From: Clavulina sp. PMI_390
Taxonomy: Eukaryota; Basidiomycota; Agaricomycetes; Cantharellales; Hydnaceae
Direction: 5' to 3'
Length of the DNA: 37,033 nucleotides
NCBI GenBank assembly: GCA_015039315.1
Contig: WIDE01000058.1
Coordinates: 114,079 to 151,111 of the forward strand
The notes beneath the pieces are model-generated. The model was not told the origin of the DNA. It ran no database searches and was given only the letters and a program-made list of their open reading frames with translations. The translations under genes and the position numbers were made by a program. Positions 19,807 through 30,243 of the stretch are shown here, piece by piece; within the stretch, counting starts at the first letter, position 1, and every line of letters begins with the position of its first letter.

Positions 19807-21800
19807 ATGGTGCTATCACCTGGTCCCGTACTTGGTAGCTTCTTCATTGGGAACATCCTGACATCGATGCGAGTACTATGCTCGTATTGTATTGAATATG
19901 ATGCTCGAAACTTATACGGAGTGTATTCCAGTCTGTTTGGGGCCATTACCCTGCAAACGAAGCTGTACTTCATCAGGTTTCCTAGTGATTCACGCGTCCT
20001 GAAGGCCATGGTACGCTTCAAGAACAGACTTTCATAGTGCCCGAGGCGTTGTTGAGGTTGTTTTAAACTCCCTGCAGGTTGCATTCCTTTGGTATGCTTG
20101 GTGTCATGCCCGAGTGTCCTTCGATCTTGCTTATCATCAAATTCTAGGCTCGCTCAGCTCGTCGAAGTGTACGTTTCTATAGGAGGAGCCGTAATAACCA
20201 ACCTCATTATCTTCCATAGAGTGGTCTCTTCTCACAAATTATATGCACAAACGATCCGATATCACCAAGACTTCTCAACAAAACCGCTTCCTCCCAGTTC
20301 GACATGGTGTGCATGACTGTTGGCGTTCGCAGCTCGATTTGCCAGTGTTATTAACGAGCCCTCATTTTTAGGGAGAAAGATTATTGGTATAGCCATACCG
20401 TGAGCGCGTTCGGCGATCACAGCTGTCTCCCTAACAACCCGAATCCCCCAATAGATTGCGTCATCATTCATCGTGCAATTTTTCTATACCTATAGATTGT
20501 GGTCTCGTAAGTGCTGGCTAACCCTGAGCGGGAAAGAGGCATCTAATCCGCTACCGTAGTATCACGGTATCGAATTTATATTGGGATGATTGTGGGTAAT
20601 GTTGTTGACTGCATAATAATGTGACGATTGATCGAATTCCTTAAGGCCACTCTTATTCTGGTCAACTTTGGTGAGTACTCTCGGACCTGCCCAAATCATG
20701 TGCGAAGCCTAACTGCTTGATGAGATACTAATCGGTTCCATCCATAGCTGTAGCAGTTAGTGAGTCAATTGGGATACAACCTTTCATTTCGCATGGTTTC
20801 TATACCTCAGCTTCATAGGTGATAACTTGGACAACTACCTCGGTCGACCTCGCAAAGCCGCACATGACTTGGAAAAAGTCATTTTAATTACTATATGCTC
20901 AGTACAGTTCTTCCTTGGTTTTGTGCCCCTGGGATCATCTGCCAAATTTTCGCTCCCTACTTCAACAGGCGGCAATAGATTTGGCCCTTGCGTTCGGTGT
21001 TGTTATCATCCTGCGAAAGCGACGAACTGGCTTTGTTCAGTGAGTTTCATATAACAACAGGTTGCGACCAATTGATATTCGAGAATGGCTGAGACCCTCA
21101 TTAGGACAGACCGCATTATCAATTGGATTATGCTATACGGGGTAGCATCGGGAGTATTGACCAGCATTTTCGCTCTTGCAATACTCGTGATGGTAAGCTT
21201 CACATTGCTCACTTCAGGAAGATATCGTAGCCTCCAAACGTCTTCTTCGTTCACCAACACCGTCCCAGAACTTGGCAGGGCATTTCCACAATGCGGTGGG
21301 AGTAGCGATGGTGAGCAGAACTGTGCCCGTGTATCAGATCGGTCACCTAAATATATACCTCATGAGGGCAGTTTTTCGGAGGAGTATATATCGCTTCTGC
21401 ACTGGCGCAGTAAGTGACTCACTATTTCAGATTTGTTGATTCTTCTGATACCATGCTGCTTGCTGGCAGCCTCCATTCCCGAGCGGGTCTTCGATCGGAA
21501 CTCTCGAGGGAACACCGGCTGCCCAGTGGAGGAGGCTCCTGGCTTTCTTCGACTAATATAAGAGTCTCATCACCTAATTCTCCGTCGAGCCGAAAGACCA
21601 CAGAGCTCATACCCACGTCGAGCTCTGTATTACTGGCTTCGCTTTATCCCGCATGCCCAATTGAATCAAGAACGGATGGTTTGCAGGTCATCATTGAACC
21701 TACAGATGCTACGCCAAGCGACGTGACAACTTTTGAAGTGGAAACAGAACCCTCAGCTAGCCAGCATCCTCTGGAGACCGCCTATAACCAATCCACCTAG
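19807..21800 (+). CDS. DUF6534-type seven-helix membrane protein (gene D), truncated tail
   Basis: Exons: 19807-19868, 19932-20010, 20078-20091, 20148-20168, 20220-20306, 20372-20399, 20455-20506, 20560-20591, 20646-20670, 20748-20759, 20819-20901, 20969-21039, 21105-21192, 21269-21310, 21372-21409, 21470-21800; 354 aa. The membrane part is complete, from GSFFIGNILTSI to FFGGVYIASALA. The tail stops about 60 residues short of C and E, losing the PPRFNPTELF-like end. The cause is visible: homology to E ends near 21788 and an IPK1 relic follows, so the stop codon comes from foreign sequence at a duplication junction. The first intron has a GC donor (GCGAGT at 19869) where C has GTGAGT. GC-AG introns are spliced in fungi, so this does not prove loss of function. 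Candidate recent pseudogene or a tail-less isoform. Confidence 0.78.
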
Positions 21801-21839
21801 TGATGATTGTCGCAAGGATGGGGCGAGGATGGGCGCCAT

Positions 21840-21990
21840 CATGGCAATGGACCTCGATCCCAAGTCGCTGTGGTGTGTGCTGGATAGGGACACCGCGCGT
21901 GAGTACACGGCGCATCTCTCGTGACTCAAGCTAGCGAACAGTGGACGAGAAGATTTTAGTTCTAATTACCAAGGATGAGAGGTTTGAATC
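21840..21990 (+). pseudogene. IPK1 3'-end relic 2
   Basis: The frame reads MDLDPKSLWCVLDRDTARE and then YTAHLS before a stop. It matches IDLDPKSV...RVLDKDIAQAYAAHL at the IPK1 C-terminus, with five codons deleted after DPKS. Sequence just upstream (21800-21840) may also come from IPK1, but the matching part of the gene is hidden in the gap. It is a truncated, non-functional copy. Confidence 0.78.
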
Positions 21991-22766
21991 CGATATTTTG
22001 TGTTTTGGATGGAGCGCAGGCGTGTGCCAGTGCGGCTATAGATGATGACAATTTCGATGTAGGGAACGAAAGAGGCATGGCCCTCGTCCTCATCCAGTGT
22101 CTCTCACAGTGTGAAGTCTATACTATTCCTAGGCTGGCGCCGTTGTGCATGCCTGCTAAAGCGCCGAACGCAGCATGCTTCCCCATTCGCCAACGTCGTT
22201 GCTCTCGCCGCGGCCTCAGAGCGCCGAGCGGATCGACAAGCGACGAGTATATGCGAATTAATATCGTATCTTTCTCACCACCTCACCAGGCCAGGCAACA
22301 TCGTCATATTCTAGATGTCTCTACAGGGTTGACATTCTAGGATTGGCACGACGCAGGGGCCCGATACATCCGCTTATTCTTGTGATGGGCAGTGCTGCTC
22401 AGCGGAGCGTCAGCACTTGGTGTTGAGTCAGTTTCAGCCAAGTGGCCGCTCATTTCAATCGACCTCGATCCGCAACCTCAAAGCCCACCTGACATGCCGA
22501 TGTGGTGCTGTGGAGTTTCTAGAGTTCTTGACACGATCTTTAAGTGGATGCCGTCACTGATAGACGAACTAGGGAGTTCCGTTCCGTGTTAACATTAATA
22601 TCACGCCTCGATACCTGAGTTTCTGGGCACGAGCTCGAGTTCGCGGGGCCAAACCATCCTTGATAGAGTGGACTTAAAGCAATCGCAACAAGCAGGCGTA
22701 AAAAGAAAGCAGTCGTTTATCGTATGATTCAGAAGGACGGCAGCCTGATCTGCTGATGAGCGGGGC

Positions 22767-22775
22767 AATTTGAAA
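22767..22775 (+). promoter_or_regulatory. Conserved upstream box AATTTGAAA, gene E
   Basis: AATTTGAAATTCCAATGCT begins 156 nt before the E start. The extended form CAATGCT recurs at G (ATACAATGCT). Confidence 0.45.
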
Positions 22776-22922
22776 TTCCAATGCTGTCGCAATTAGTTTG
22801 CGCAGGTTTGAGGAGGCTGTTGGGACAAATGCCTCTTGCTTCGTCTGCTCCCCTCCTTCTCCACTGTCCTCTTCTTTCTGCTAATTCAACTATTTCTAGT
22901 GGCGCACAAAACCTTTGTTTCT

Positions 22923-25115
22923 ATGACACTATCCCCTGGCCACGTTCTCGGTAGCTTCTTCATTGGGAACACCCTGACATCGATGTCAGTAGCGTGCTCA
23001 TAGATTCAATATGATGCTCGAACCTTACTTGGAGTGTTTGATAGTCTATTTGGAGCTATCACCCTGCAAACCAGGCTGTACTTCACCAGGTTTCCCAGCG
23101 ACTCGCGCATACTGAAGTTTATGGTACGCTTCAAGGGCCTGGCTTTCATAGTCCCCAATGTGGTGCTGAGTTTGCTTTAAAATCCCTACAGGTAGCTTTC
23201 CTCTGGTACGCCTAGTTTCGCGGTTGAATTGCCTCCGGTATCGCTTATCGTTGAGTTGCTAGGCTCGCGCAGCTCCTCGAAATGTACGTTCCTTTGGACG
23301 GAGCTGTGATGACTACTCTCATCGTCTGCAATAGGATGATCTCGTCTCACAAGTTATACGGGCAAACGACCCATTCTCACCAAGCTTCCTCAGCCACGTC
23401 GCCTCCTCGTAGCCCGACATGGTGTGCATGCTTATTGGTGTTTCACAGCTCTTTGGCCATTAACGAGCTTTCAACCGTTTAGGGAGAAGGATTATTGGTA
23501 CACGCACACCGTGAGTACATTAAGGAATCACAAATAACCCTTCGATAACCCATATTCTCCAACAGATTTTATCATCATTCATTGTTCAGTCTTTCTTTGC
23601 CTATAGACTATGGTCCTGTAAGCGCTAGCCACTTCTGATAACCCAAGTCATCTAATCGACTAACGTAGTATCACGGTATCGAATTTACATTGGAATGATC
23701 GTGGGTGACCATCCCTAGTCGCATGATGATGTTCGTGACTGACTAAATGCTTCAAGGTTGCCCTCATTGTGGTAAACTTCGGTGAGTATTATAGAAGCCG
23801 CTCATATTGTGTGCGAAGCCCTAATTGACTATGAGATACTACCTCGTTGTATCCATAGCGGTAGCCCTAAGTGAGTTAATTGAGATCTAGCCTTTCACTT
23901 CGTATGGATTTCTTTACCTCGATTTCAAGGTGACAATCTAGATGACTACCTCGGCCGACCCCCTGAAGCTGCGCATGATTTGGACAAAGTCATTATAATC
24001 ACTACATGCTCGGTACAGTTCTCTCTTGGGCTTTTGCACCTGTTACCGCGTTAATTTGGTATTGCCTGTTCCAACAGGCTGTGATAGACTTAGCCGTTGC
24101 ATTTGGCGTTGTTCTCATACTGCGAAAACAACGCACTGGGTTCGTTCAGTGAGTTCCGCACAAAACGCCGATCTTTTCCTACGAATCAATCATCGAGAAT
24201 AGCTGATGCTCCTGTTAGGACAGACCGCATTGTCAATTGGATTATACTCTATGGGGTGGCTTCAGGGGTGCTAACTAGCATTTTCGCTCTCGTGATCCTT
24301 GTGTTGGTAAGTGTCACATTTTCTGCTTCTGCAAGTTTTCTTGATCGCTGAGAGTCTTCTTTGCTTATCGCACCACCGTTCTAGAACCTGGTGGGAGAGG
24401 CTAACAAAGCCATAGGAGTGGCGATGGTAAGCTCTTCCCTCCCTCCTTGCATGGATGAGGTTGGCTGAATGCATGTCTTATGCGAGCAGTCCTTCGGAGC
24501 AGTATACATCGCTTCTGCACTCGCACAGTGAGTGGCTCACTATTTTCGCTCTGTTAATATCTCTGATATCAAGCGGGTTGCTCCGCCGCTGGCAGCCTCC
24601 ATTCTCGCGCAGGTCTCCGATTGGAACTCTCGGGAGAATGTCGCCTACCTACTAGAGGCCCCTGGATTTCTTCAACTAAAATCAGCCTCCCACCACCTAA
24701 TTCTCCGTCGAGCCGAAGGAGCTCTGAGCTCATGCCCACGCCGAGCCCTGAGCTGCTAGCTTCGCAGCATTCTTCCTACCCAACTGGCGATGAAGCGGAT
24801 GGTGTGCAGGTCATTATTGACTCTGGCTATACTATGCTGAGCGAGGTGGCAATTGTTGGGGTGAAAACGAGTTCCTCGGCTCGCCAGCATGCTCCTAACT
24901 CCACTTATGACGAGCTAGAGGTTTCTAGTCTGTCTCACGATCGTCTTACCCCTAATGCATCCATGACTCCAGGTTCACCTCTAGAGTTTACCCCAAGGCC
25001 TGTTAGCAGCGCCCTATCGTATAGAGCCCCTCCTCGCTTCAACCCGACTGAGTTGTTTGGCAAGGATGCCCCATTAGCCAGAAGAACCAACTCAATACCC
25101 CGCAATGCTAGCTAG
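22923..25115 (+). CDS. DUF6534-type seven-helix membrane protein (gene E)
   Basis: Exons: 22923-22984, 23046-23124, 23192-23205, 23263-23283, 23335-23421, 23483-23510, 23566-23617, 23669-23700, 23757-23781, 23859-23870, 23930-24012, 24078-24148, 24219-24306, 24385-24426, 24490-24527, 24596-25115; 417 aa. Approximate helices at residues 10-35, 44-65, 98-114, 118-138, 158-180, 190-218 and 220-245. The DUF6534-like block spans VIDLAVAFGVVLILRKQ, then TDRIVNWIILYGVASGVL, and ends SFGAVYIASALAHLHSR. The tail (245-417) is Ser/Pro-rich and ends PPRFNPTELFGKD plus a short basic stretch. It is the best-preserved of the C-D-E group and a suitable reference for it. Confidence 0.87.
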
Positions 25116-25485
25116 CGGGTCAGCCTGCGGCTTTCGGAGAGGAATTATATTCAATTCCTTACAATAACAGACTGTCATAAACAGGTACGTTCTCTCTCGC
25201 CGCCTCTCGCCGTCTCTCAATTTTCTTAAAACGGATGTATCCAGTTCATTTGGTGACCACAAAGTTGGAAACAACAACTTGATCCAACGAGTTGGGCGGC
25301 TCAATATTGGAGAAGATGCTTCGACGTGGCTAGGATGTGAGCAGTATATAAGGGTAGGCCGCATCTGTCCCATCGCCAGACCTCCTGCAAGACTGGCGTC
25401 CAAATCAACCTCCAGGAGGCTAGCATAATTTATATTTCTTTATGACCAATTGAAACGATACGGGGGTTCGGCCTACTATCCAGGG

Positions 25486-25511
25486 GTAGCGGTGTAGCAG
25501 TGTAGCAGTGT
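25486..25511 (+). repeat. Short GTGTAGCA tandem repeat
   Basis: A small run of the 8-nt unit GTGTAGCA, two copies plus partial flanking copies, just beyond the 3' flank of gene E. No function inferred. Confidence 0.5.
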
Positions 25512-26096
25512 TTCTTCTCGAGCACTGACACAGATACTGCTTGCATCCGTCGGCGTTGTGGGTCAGTTCTCCGTTCCTCTGCTGTTTTATCAGCGATTGT
25601 GATGTCAATCACCCAGTGGTTGATCTTAACAATTACAACACCTGTGCTGCGCATGACTACGGCTGCCAACCATTGCAGTCAATCTTTTAGGCAAAATGAC
25701 TGGCGATAAATAGGCAGGCATTCTTGATTCAGAAGTTCAGGTCTCACTTGCTATTGATGGTGAATGTGCACTGCCGAGTTTGTGCAACGGAATGAATGAG
25801 CATTGATGCTTAATTGTGCACGGGATCGGAAAAGGCGGTAAAAACAAAGAGTCATAAGCCAAAGGAGACGACCTCCGAGATCAATTTAGTTTCGAATTTC
25901 CACTAATGGGCAAAGGCTCCGATTGGCCACACTAGGCAGGTATGGTCGACTGGGGATCCAGGAACTCTCACAAAGAGCTTGTCAGGAACGCCGCTAATAG
26001 CTCCCCAGATCGTCGGTGAGGACGAAGCGGGAGGCGGCGGCTTGACGAAGATCGCGGCCGAGATGTGAGATGTGGGTAGTTTTAGAGAATTCGAAA

Positions 26097-26104
26097 CACG
26101 TGAC
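26097..26104 (+). promoter_or_regulatory. CACGTGAC element upstream of gene F
   Basis: An E-box-type CACGTG core with AC following, 382 nt before the F start. The same octamer occurs 344 nt before G and 331 nt before H. CACGTG is the general site of bHLH factors such as Cbf1; use here is inferred only. Confidence 0.4.
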
Positions 26105-26246
26105 CGGCCCACCACGATGCTCGACGATGAAAATCGTCCTAGTGAGAGTCAGAGCAGTGAAAGATCGATGTAACTCCTTCCTCTTCAACTTATACGATGT
26201 ACAACGCGTCGGCTCTGAGCATTGTCGCTTGTGGATGAGTCAGGAG

Positions 26247-26255
26247 AATTTGAAA
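26247..26255 (+). promoter_or_regulatory. Conserved upstream box AATTTGAAA, gene F
   Basis: AATTTGAAATTTCA begins 232 nt before the F start, following GGATGAGTCAGGAG. It resembles the context of the E copy (TGATGAGCGGGGC). Confidence 0.4.
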
Positions 26256-26478
26256 TTTCACCGTGCGATTCTGTCAATGTTATTGGGAATAGCCCACGCT
26301 GTCGCGGCTACCTCCAACCATCTTGGCCCTGTCCGCATATCATGGGCGTTGTCACAAACCTATTCGGACTCTTTCTCTTTCTCTTTCTCTCTTTACCATC
26401 TTTGCTGTTTTTTGGACGACCTCGCTCTGCTCCTTGCCATACACCGCCAACGCTAACAGATCGACAACATTCCCAGCC

Positions 26479-28654
26479 ATGAGGCAATCTTCTAGCCCCA
26501 TCAGCAGCGGCTTCTTCATCGGTAACATCCTGGCATCGATGTAAGTATGAGTAGCCTAAATCTGTTGCGGGTTCCTCACGCTTCCATGGGTTGCTTCCTT
26601 ATAATAGTTTATTGGGCGCTACTACGATCCAGACAAGGCTTTACTTCGCTAGGTTTCCACACGATTTACCGGCATTAAAGGCTATGGTACGCTTAGAGGA
26701 CAGTCTCTCACACCATTTGGTGGGTAGCTGATATTGGTGTTCAACTTGTTGCAGGTGGCCATACTGTGGTATGTTGTGTTGGGTCAAAATTTCCTTCATG
26801 TTCCTCATGACCAGCTTCTAGGGTGGCCCAAGTAGTTGAAGTGTACGTCCAAACATCATCAGGATGGCTGCCGCCTCTCACAATCCCTCATAGAGGAGTC
26901 TCCTCTGGAAGCATCTACAAGCAAGTCGCCGGATATCACCTTTCCTCATCGTCTTCGTCCCAGAGTAATCATGGATGGTTCGTGGTTTCACTAGTATTTT
27001 GACTCCGCCTTCTAAGCCTCTAGCATCTTAGGGACACGCAATACTGGAGATCTCATCTAGTAAGGGTGCCGGGGAAATTATCGCTATCTCTTTGGCTGAC
27101 GATCTTATTCAGGTTGTGGTCTCTACCATAGTCCAATCCTTTTTCGCGTACAGGCTGTGGTCTTGTGAGTTGTGAACCCTTTCTGTTGAAGCGAAAACAC
27201 CCCTTATACCCCACCACAGTATCACGACACCGATTTTACGTTTGTTTCATTGTAAGTATGGGTCCTCCTTTACAGATGAATCTCTATGCCTTACCCGGCA
27301 CCTCTAGGCCGCCATGATTTTGACTAACCTTGGTGAGTACAAGGCTTCCTTGTTAGTGTTTGTGCGTGTTCTCTGACAATGCCTTCTACGCCATCACAGC
27401 TATTGGGCTGGGTGAGTGTAAATATAGACCAGCCTGCTGGATTTTCTATTTACGGCAAGCTCCCGAAGATGAAAATATCACAAGTTCCCTTACTTCGTCA
27501 CCCCACTCTGGGAAAATAGTCGCCATTACCACGCTCTCGGTGCGGCTCGCGTTCTCACATCTTTTGGAAGAATTTCGCTTATTTCCTTCCGTTGTCTCGA
27601 CAGGCTGCCATCGATCTCGGCCTCGCATTCGGTGTCATCATATCGTTGCGAAGGCAACGCACAGGGTTTCTCCAGTGAGTTTGGAATGATTTGCTGAGAC
27701 TTTACCTGCGTGAAGCCTTTACTGATACCGATCCTCCCTCTTAGGATGGATCGCATTGTTAACCGGATCATTATTTATGGCATAGCGTCGGGTATGGTGA
27801 CCAGCATCTACGCTATCTTGATGCTCGTCTTCGTGAGTCCCTTTGCTTAAGTAGACAAGTATTCCGTTTCCCAGGAGTTTTATTACTAATTGCGTACGTG
27901 TTCCCGCCTTCCAGAGCTTATTTGAGTATGGTCAAGTCGTGGTTGGGGCAGGTATAGTGAGTGACTTTCTTGCTTTCCAGTGGAGGGGAACAATCAAGAT
28001 GTTCATGTAAATGGCCAGCCCTTTGCGGGGGTATACATCGCTTCTACCTTAGCACAGTGAGTATTTTACCACTTCCGATGGCTCCCTGATCTAGATTTAC
28101 TAATCTTGATCAATGGCAGGCTGCATATCCGGGCAAGTCTTCGGTCTCAACTTGTTGGGGAACACCGCCTCCCGACCGGAAAAGGCCCCTGGCTCTCATC
28201 GTTCGAGATGTCTTCTCCACCGCATGATGTTCCGGCAGGTGAGAAGGTGACTCATCCATCGTCCACTCCGTGCCGTCATGAAGCGGCTTCGGACCGTCCC
28301 TCCGTGCAAGCCGTAGTCGACACTGTTGAGGTTAGCGAATCTCAGATCCCCTCCAACACCGCTCGAGCACCGGCGGAAACCGGGATATTTGTCGGGCCAG
28401 AAACGGAAACATTGGCCCAGCGCCATCCTCACCTCTTCGGCCATGATTCGACCGAGGCTTCAACGTCATCTCCCAGCCTAGATACAACTTGTGAATCTTT
28501 CAGTTCAGGCTTGAGTCCCGCGCCTACATCGGACTTCCCTGCTATCAGGTCGGTTTGCAGGCCCCCACCTCCTAGCTTCAACCCGACGGAACTATTTGCC
28601 AGGGGAGCACAATCGTCGAAAAGAACAGGATCTATGGCCCGTAGTGCTAGCTAG
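26479..28654 (+). CDS. DUF6534-type seven-helix membrane protein (gene F)
   Basis: Exons: 26479-26540, 26608-26686, 26755-26768, 26822-26842, 26894-26977, 27032-27059, 27113-27164, 27220-27251, 27308-27332, 27400-27411, 27469-27539, 27604-27674, 27745-27832, 27915-27956, 28019-28056, 28120-28654; 417 aa. Segments include SGFFIGNILASI, VVVSTIVQSFFAYRLWS, DLGLAFGVIISLRRQ, VNRIIIYGIASGMVTSIYA and PFAGVYIASTLAQLHIR. The tail contains EHRLPTGKGPWLSS and ends PPPSFNPTELFARG. With G and H it has Met rather than Thr after the conserved Gln at the exon 12/13 splice (QMDRI against QTDRI in A-E), which marks a second clade. Exon 11 is 12 nt shorter than in C-E. Exon 5 uses a GTTCGT donor, shared with G. 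Confidence 0.86.
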
Positions 28655-29163
28655 GAGGTCGCATATTGCTTCTGGAGACAAATCATCTTTAACAGTCACA
28701 TCCGCGGCTGTACATCATCAAATAGTACGTTATTTCATCCTATTCGTTCCACTTTTCGTGAATTTACTGAAAGTTGAAGCAAGAGTTCTCTTGATGATAC
28801 TGCTAGCAACGCTGTCTTAGGAGTCGGGTCTATCAACATCGCGGAAGATGGCTCAGCTCAGCGTTTTGGAGCGTAACAGGCAGTTTCCACGTGGAGCAAG
28901 TCTGCCTCTGGCTCGTCATCAACTCTCTCACAAAAGCCGGGTTGAATTAAACCAGCAGTGTAGATCTGATCTCTCTCGTAACCGGTTGAGACGACTTGCC
29001 CGTCGTCAAATCGTAATATTATACTTAAAATATTCGTAATAATCCCATAAGTTGATTCAAACACTGACAGTAGGCATGTTTTGAGACAACGGATTAACCT
29101 TCTTACTCTCTCCTGCTCCTTGAAGCCCATATTTATCACTTTTCCTATCAACAATTCTGAGAC

Positions 29164-29925
29164 CTAGTCATCATGATCACGGGTCCATCTGCCTTCAAGG
29201 ATTGCGTGCAACATTGAATCGTCTTGATCTTGAGATGATATTCCCCTCCCAGCTTCTTCGAATGGTGGAGGTGTGATACTGCCTAATACAGCTGTTGCTC
29301 CATAGAACAGACCAGCTTTATAAAGCTGGCCGCAACACTCGGTGCAGCTTGGTCCAAAACCAGCCTCGGGCTCGGGCTCACACTGGAGACGATTTACCAG
29401 CAGATCCATGATTCAGCCGAACGTGGGCTCCACTGACGGAATATTCCAACCTCGGCGACCAGCACCCCGTACGCTCTTTGCTGCCATAAAGCGGACGATC
29501 AGCCAGTCTTGACAAGCTAGAAGACACTCGAGGCCAAACGTTTCAGCTCCACTGTCACCCTGAATACACCAAAATGGGTATGCCTCGATTTTACCCTTCC
29601 AAAATGAGATGCGTTGGGTCATATCGTGTTTTGATAGTGTAATCTCGAGACAGGAGGGAAAGGAGATCAGACCCTCGGAGCGGGCCTTCGAGATTGATTC
29701 CGTTTCTATCAAGTTTACGCCATTCATTGGGCCGAGCGGCCAAAGATTAGCTCTCCATACTGCGGCAACTGGAGAGAATCTGCCTTTCGAGATCCAGGGC
29801 TGTGGAAAGGACCCTGCCAGGAACTGCCGCCAATTATACTGGAATTCGTCGGTGAGGGCAGTGGAGCCGGCTTGGCGAATATGAATTTGGAAATCGTGCC
29901 ACGTGACCCTTCCGAGTTGTACCAT
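29164..29925 (-). CDS. Hypothetical protein, uncertain
   Basis: Two minus-strand frames, 29925-29413 (170 codons, from MVQLGRVTWHDF) and 29409-29164 (81 codons), follow each other and could be joined by an intron near 29470-29430. No family is recognised. Composition is mixed and not obviously membrane or repetitive. The second part has CTECC and an acidic C-terminus. The first codons overlap the CACGTGAC octamer at 29900. A partly similar, broken frame precedes gene F (VTCFEF...RQAAASRFVLTDDL), which suggests that this flank was duplicated with the array. It may be a chance open frame. Confidence 0.25.
29900..29907 (+). promoter_or_regulatory. CACGTGAC element upstream of gene G
   Basis: The same octamer as before F and H, 344 nt before the G start codon. 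It overlaps the first codons of the uncertain minus-strand frame, so its conservation between F and G could be coding rather than regulatory. Confidence 0.4.
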
Positions 29926-30002
29926 TGCATCTCAACTCGGCCACAGCAGAACCTTCAGTGGCACCAACGCACGCCGCTTGTTGATGACTTATGTGTTAAG
30001 TG

Positions 30003-30011
30003 AATTTGAAA
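30003..30011 (+). promoter_or_regulatory. Conserved upstream box AATTTGAAA, gene G
   Basis: AATTTGAAATACAATGCT begins 241 nt before the G start. About 90 nt further on, G and F share TTGTCAC(A/G)AACCTA(T/C)T. Confidence 0.4.
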
Positions 30012-30243
30012 TACAATGCTATGACACCATCGCGGATGGCCAACAGTTATCGCGGGTACCTTCAATGATCTCAGCCCTGCCCGCACGCTATGAGGTTTTG
30101 TCACGAACCTACTGAAAATCTTCTTGTTTTCTTTCCTTCTCTCTTCCCATCACCCTACCTCCCCCTATCTTCTTCGCTCTGCCACCACATTACCGCTTTC
30201 GTGTTAGTAGGCCGACATCGCTGACGATACTAGTACCACAGCC

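Larger units (their letters stand above)
18946..21790 (+). repeat. Duplication unit 2: IPK1 tail relic plus gene D
   Basis: The second copy of the unit seen at 15301. It starts inside the last codons of IPK1, carries the same intergenic blocks (for example 19316-19460, aligned with 15890-16015) and then gene D. It stops inside the tail coding sequence of D, where unit 3 begins, so it lacks the 3' flank that C and E have. Boundaries were estimated by eye. Confidence 0.7.
21791..25470 (+). repeat. Duplication unit 3: IPK1 tail relic plus gene E
   Basis: The third copy of the unit. It begins with a longer IPK1 fragment than unit 2, continues through the shared intergenic blocks (22310-22590 aligned with 15765-16020 and 19190-19460), gene E, and a 3' flank matching that of C. 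Boundaries are approximate. Confidence 0.7.
25471..26478. other. E-F intergenic region with gene F promoter
   Basis: No splice-supported gene. A minus-strand frame at 25994-26188 contains VTCFEF and RQAAASRFVLTDDL. These resemble the start of the hypothetical frame upstream of gene G and may be a broken copy of it. A pyrimidine run (CTTTCTCTTTCTC) at about 26370-26395 lies in the probable 5' leader of gene F. Confidence 0.4.
28655..30243. other. F-G intergenic region
   Basis: The first 250 nt are the 3' flank of F and recall that of E (CAACATCGCGGAAGATG against CAATATTGGAGAAGATG). The remainder holds the hypothetical minus-strand frames at 29164-29925 and the gene G promoter, with a CT-rich stretch at about 30120-30180. 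Confidence 0.45.
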
